Origin: Rhizophagus sp. LPA8_4_AMF
Taxonomy: Eukaryota > Glomeromycota > Glomeromycetes > Glomerales > Glomeraceae
Direction of reading: 5' to 3'
DNA length: 46,524 nucleotides
Assembly: GCA_021464525.1 (NCBI GenBank)
Contig: JADRCO010000165.1
Location: 1-46,524 of the forward strand
In this document: positions 44,001-46,524 of the stretch, in pieces
Layout of the letters: the number at the start of each line of letters is the position of its first letter
How positions within the stretch are numbered: position 1 is the first letter of the stretch
The notes under the pieces: generated by a model
Database searches by the model: none
Seen by the model: the letters and a program-made list of their open reading frames with translations, nothing else
Told to the model about the DNA's origin: nothing
Program-made: the position numbers and the translations under genes

Positions 44001-46524
44001 AGTACTTCGACCCCTCATTAACACAATATCACGTGACAGATTAACCCAAGATCGTGACGTGCAAACCCGATTTTCTCCAAAAATTTTTTTAAAAAAAAAA
44101 TTCAGGAAAAGCTCAAAGCTCACCATTCCAAAAAATTTCTTTGCCTCCCAAATCAACCATAAAATGGGTAGAATGTTAAGAAACATACATCCTTATGGTT
44201 TTTGATTTTGATTTCAAACTCCAACCCTTTGCACTTTGTTGATATGTAGGACGATTTCAAATTTGATCTATATAATAATTCTTAATCTAGAAGATTTCCT
44301 ATTTCCATATTAAAAATTTTACCTAATCAATTTTTATTTATGGTAATAAGTGAACGTATATTGCAAACCTATTTTTTCTAGTAGATTATTATTTTGTAGA
44401 AATGATTTAACGTGAGCTCTTAACTTTACTACTATAATTTTTTCTTTTTTTATACGTGATACGAACTTTTCATTCAGTTTTTTTTTTCTCGCCTACGTCG
44501 GCAAATGCTTCCTGTATGTAAGAATACCACCCGTAGAAAATCGCATAAATATGAGATTAAGAAATTTTTTTTTTATATTGAACAATGATATCATTTTTAA
44601 TAATTATTATCGAATTTTTTCGGTAGAAATGTACTTAATCAGCCGAAATCTTGCAATCTTGAAATTTCTAAAGTAAATAATTTACATATATTTTGTTTTT
44701 TAAAAAAATAATTCTGAAAGTGTCTATAAAAAGTGGTTCATAATTTTATGGTTCTGATATATGATTGAGAAATTGGGTTTAAAATTATACAAAAAAAAGG
44801 AGACAAGAATTCAAGAAATCAAAGAAATGTATTTCTTACTTGAGAATTAATTATACGCAATACAGAGCGGAAAAGGATATTCTAAATGCTTACTAAAAAT
44901 AGAAAATAATTAAAACGGTTAAAATGGAGCAGTGAATCACATGTCATGATTCAACGGGTATTATAATTTGTTAGAAAACAATATTATATGTGTGTGTGTG
45001 GCTTTATAACGTAATCTGTAAATAAAAACAAATAATTACGTTAGACTAACAAAGAAATTTTTTTTCCTCCATTTTCCCGTAGGGAAAACTTCTTTTAAAT
45101 TTTCAGCCAACAATATTCGGGTTTATCTAATATTGTAATGCATTTCGTTTATTTGTGCAGCTGATTTATGTAACTTAACGCGAAATAATACATGAAACGA
45201 GAAAAAAAAAAAGTGGAGTATTATTGTGTATGTTTGTTGTTCTGAGAAAAAAAAAAATAATAATAATAAAAGATTATCTCATAATTGATTAAATTTTCAT
45301 ATGATACGTAATTCCTGCGCCGAATAAGAAGTAATACAAATGACGACTCCAAACAATGCATAATTTTTTGAGCCATTCATAACTCGGAAAACGATAACAC
45401 GTGATAAAATTTAAAGACGACGGAAAATCTTAAATTAAAAAGAAATAACGAGTAACTTATAATTTATTTTTCCGCCGATATTTTATTTTTAATTATAATC
45501 ATATCTGAACTTCCGATTCGTATCATTTCATTTGGATTTATTTACGGTAAATACGGACAAATAAATTTATATAATATCCGAACTTTATTTTCCGAATATA
45601 CAACATAATCGGATCATAATTCTTATTGGAGAGATTCTTTTTTTTTCATAACGCATATTATGTATGATGACGATCACAATTACTATTTACTCCTCACCCA
45701 ATAAAAAATTTTTTTTAACATAATTTCATTTGTTCAACACTTTGAAGGGGTGGGGAATTTTGAAATAAATCCCAGATTAAACAATTATCGGTTAATAACA
45801 AACTCTTTTTTTAATTAGAAGGGAACACAAACATAAACAATTTATATTTTAAAGTTGTGTTTATGTTTGCATCAAATATAAATGAAAGTAATGTTATACA
45901 AAAATTTAACCAATCAATTAATAATCGGAGACGCGTTTAACTTGAATTTTTGGATTTTTACCTAAAACAAAACACAATATATGTTAAGATATTGTTATTT
46001 TTTATTTTTTTTTTAACGCATTTGTTGTACATTTCTGTTTAAAAATAAATATATTTAAAATATCTATGATAGATTCGGACGCAATAAAAGGGAAAATATT
46101 CCGTAAATTAATTATTGCAACAATTCTTTCATTATCTAAAGAAAAAAAAATTTAATTTTTTTTTAACTTGTAAAAGTTACACAACAAAATCAAATAAGTA
46201 TCAAGTTATTAAATGATGCAAAAAAATTTTGTAAATCCGTCGTATTGGGTCCAAGCCATATGCAAATTTCGATTTGTCAGTATAACAAAATTACCTTACC
46301 AGTTAGTTGTTTTCGGGTACTTAAATAGATTATTAAAAAAAAAAAAAAAATGAAATGTGAACAAATTATCTCAAAAATCTACATAAAAACCCAGAGTTTT
46401 TACTTCAAAGTTGAAGAATCAAGCTCTCTTTCTTGACCTTTTTTTTTTTATATAAAAAAAAAAGTCAAAAAAAAAAAATAATTAAAAATTAAAAAAAAAC
46501 AAAAAATAAAAAAAAAAAAAAAAA
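44001..46524. other. Intergenic to window end
   Basis: ORFs at 43909-44205 (both strands) overlap each other, contain a long A run and show no domain; rejected. GT microsatellite at about 44988-45000. CACGTGACA at about 44030 and CACGTGAT at about 45399 are E-box-like. At 46433-46468 an inverted repeat TTGAC...GTCAA encloses a T-run and A-run around TATATAAA-like sequence, which may be the promoter or leader of a gene beyond the window. The window ends in an A-rich tract. Confidence 0.5.

Noticed and set aside
43909..44205. 98-codon plus-strand ORF and 71-codon minus-strand shadow
   Set aside because: Contain a long A-run (poly-Lys/Phe), no domain, and no supporting start context.
1..46524. 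tRNA or rRNA genes
   Set aside because: I looked for GGTTCRA-type B boxes with matching A boxes and for conserved rRNA stretches and saw none, but by eye only; a covariance-model scan would be decisive.

Overview
The window looks like nuclear DNA of an arbuscular mycorrhizal fungus (Glomeromycotina, most like Rhizophagus). The reasons are the very high A+T content with long A/T runs, protein genes cut by short introns (about 50-120 bp, GTAAGT-type donors, TAG/AAG acceptors), A/T-ending codons, two MATA-type HMG-box genes and a Zn2Cys6 regulator. This is judged from sequence features only; no database search was run. I found no tRNA, rRNA or CRISPR.

Left part (1-16 kb). An NRAMP metal transporter gene (+, 4 exons, 2381-4277) is followed by a small two-exon F-box-like gene (+, 5858-6755) and a 69-residue secreted, probably GPI-anchored peptide precursor (-, 8020-8229). 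Then come two convergent housekeeping genes: a mitochondrial class-I release factor (+, 10 exons, 10585-13437), with a roughly 500-bp minisatellite in one intron, and the CAAX protease RCE1 (-, 7 exons, 13835-15285).

Middle part (16-36 kb). A decayed gene for a surface protein (17321-18318) is followed by a single-exon Zn2Cys6 regulator (19302-20489) and a small helical protein of unknown function (-, 22407-22688). After a 5-kb stretch with no gene come a MATA-HMG gene (+, 27989-29059), a MITE-like repeat, a retrocopy-like insertion with a 17-bp target duplication and A-tail (31388-33003) sitting inside an older coding remnant, a secreted single-domain Reeler protein (-, 34299-34805) and a second MATA-HMG gene (-, 35147-35776).

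Right part (36-46.5 kb). This is mostly gene-poor and repeat-rich: a 62-bp tandem duplication, degenerate telomere-like repeats, and a 142-bp hAT-type MITE with an 8-bp target duplication. It holds one gene, a five-exon thymine-DNA glycosylase homologue (-, 40789-42019). Its exons all splice in frame, but the family's catalytic INPG residues are absent. Past it are only coding-like fragments and A/T-rich sequence to the window end.

The genes do not form an operon or cluster. The two strongest leads are the glycosylase without its catalytic motif and the retrocopy-like insertion, which still shows its empty-site reading frame. The related mobile repeats and the convergent pair of divergent MATA-HMG genes fit an accessory, fast-changing region.
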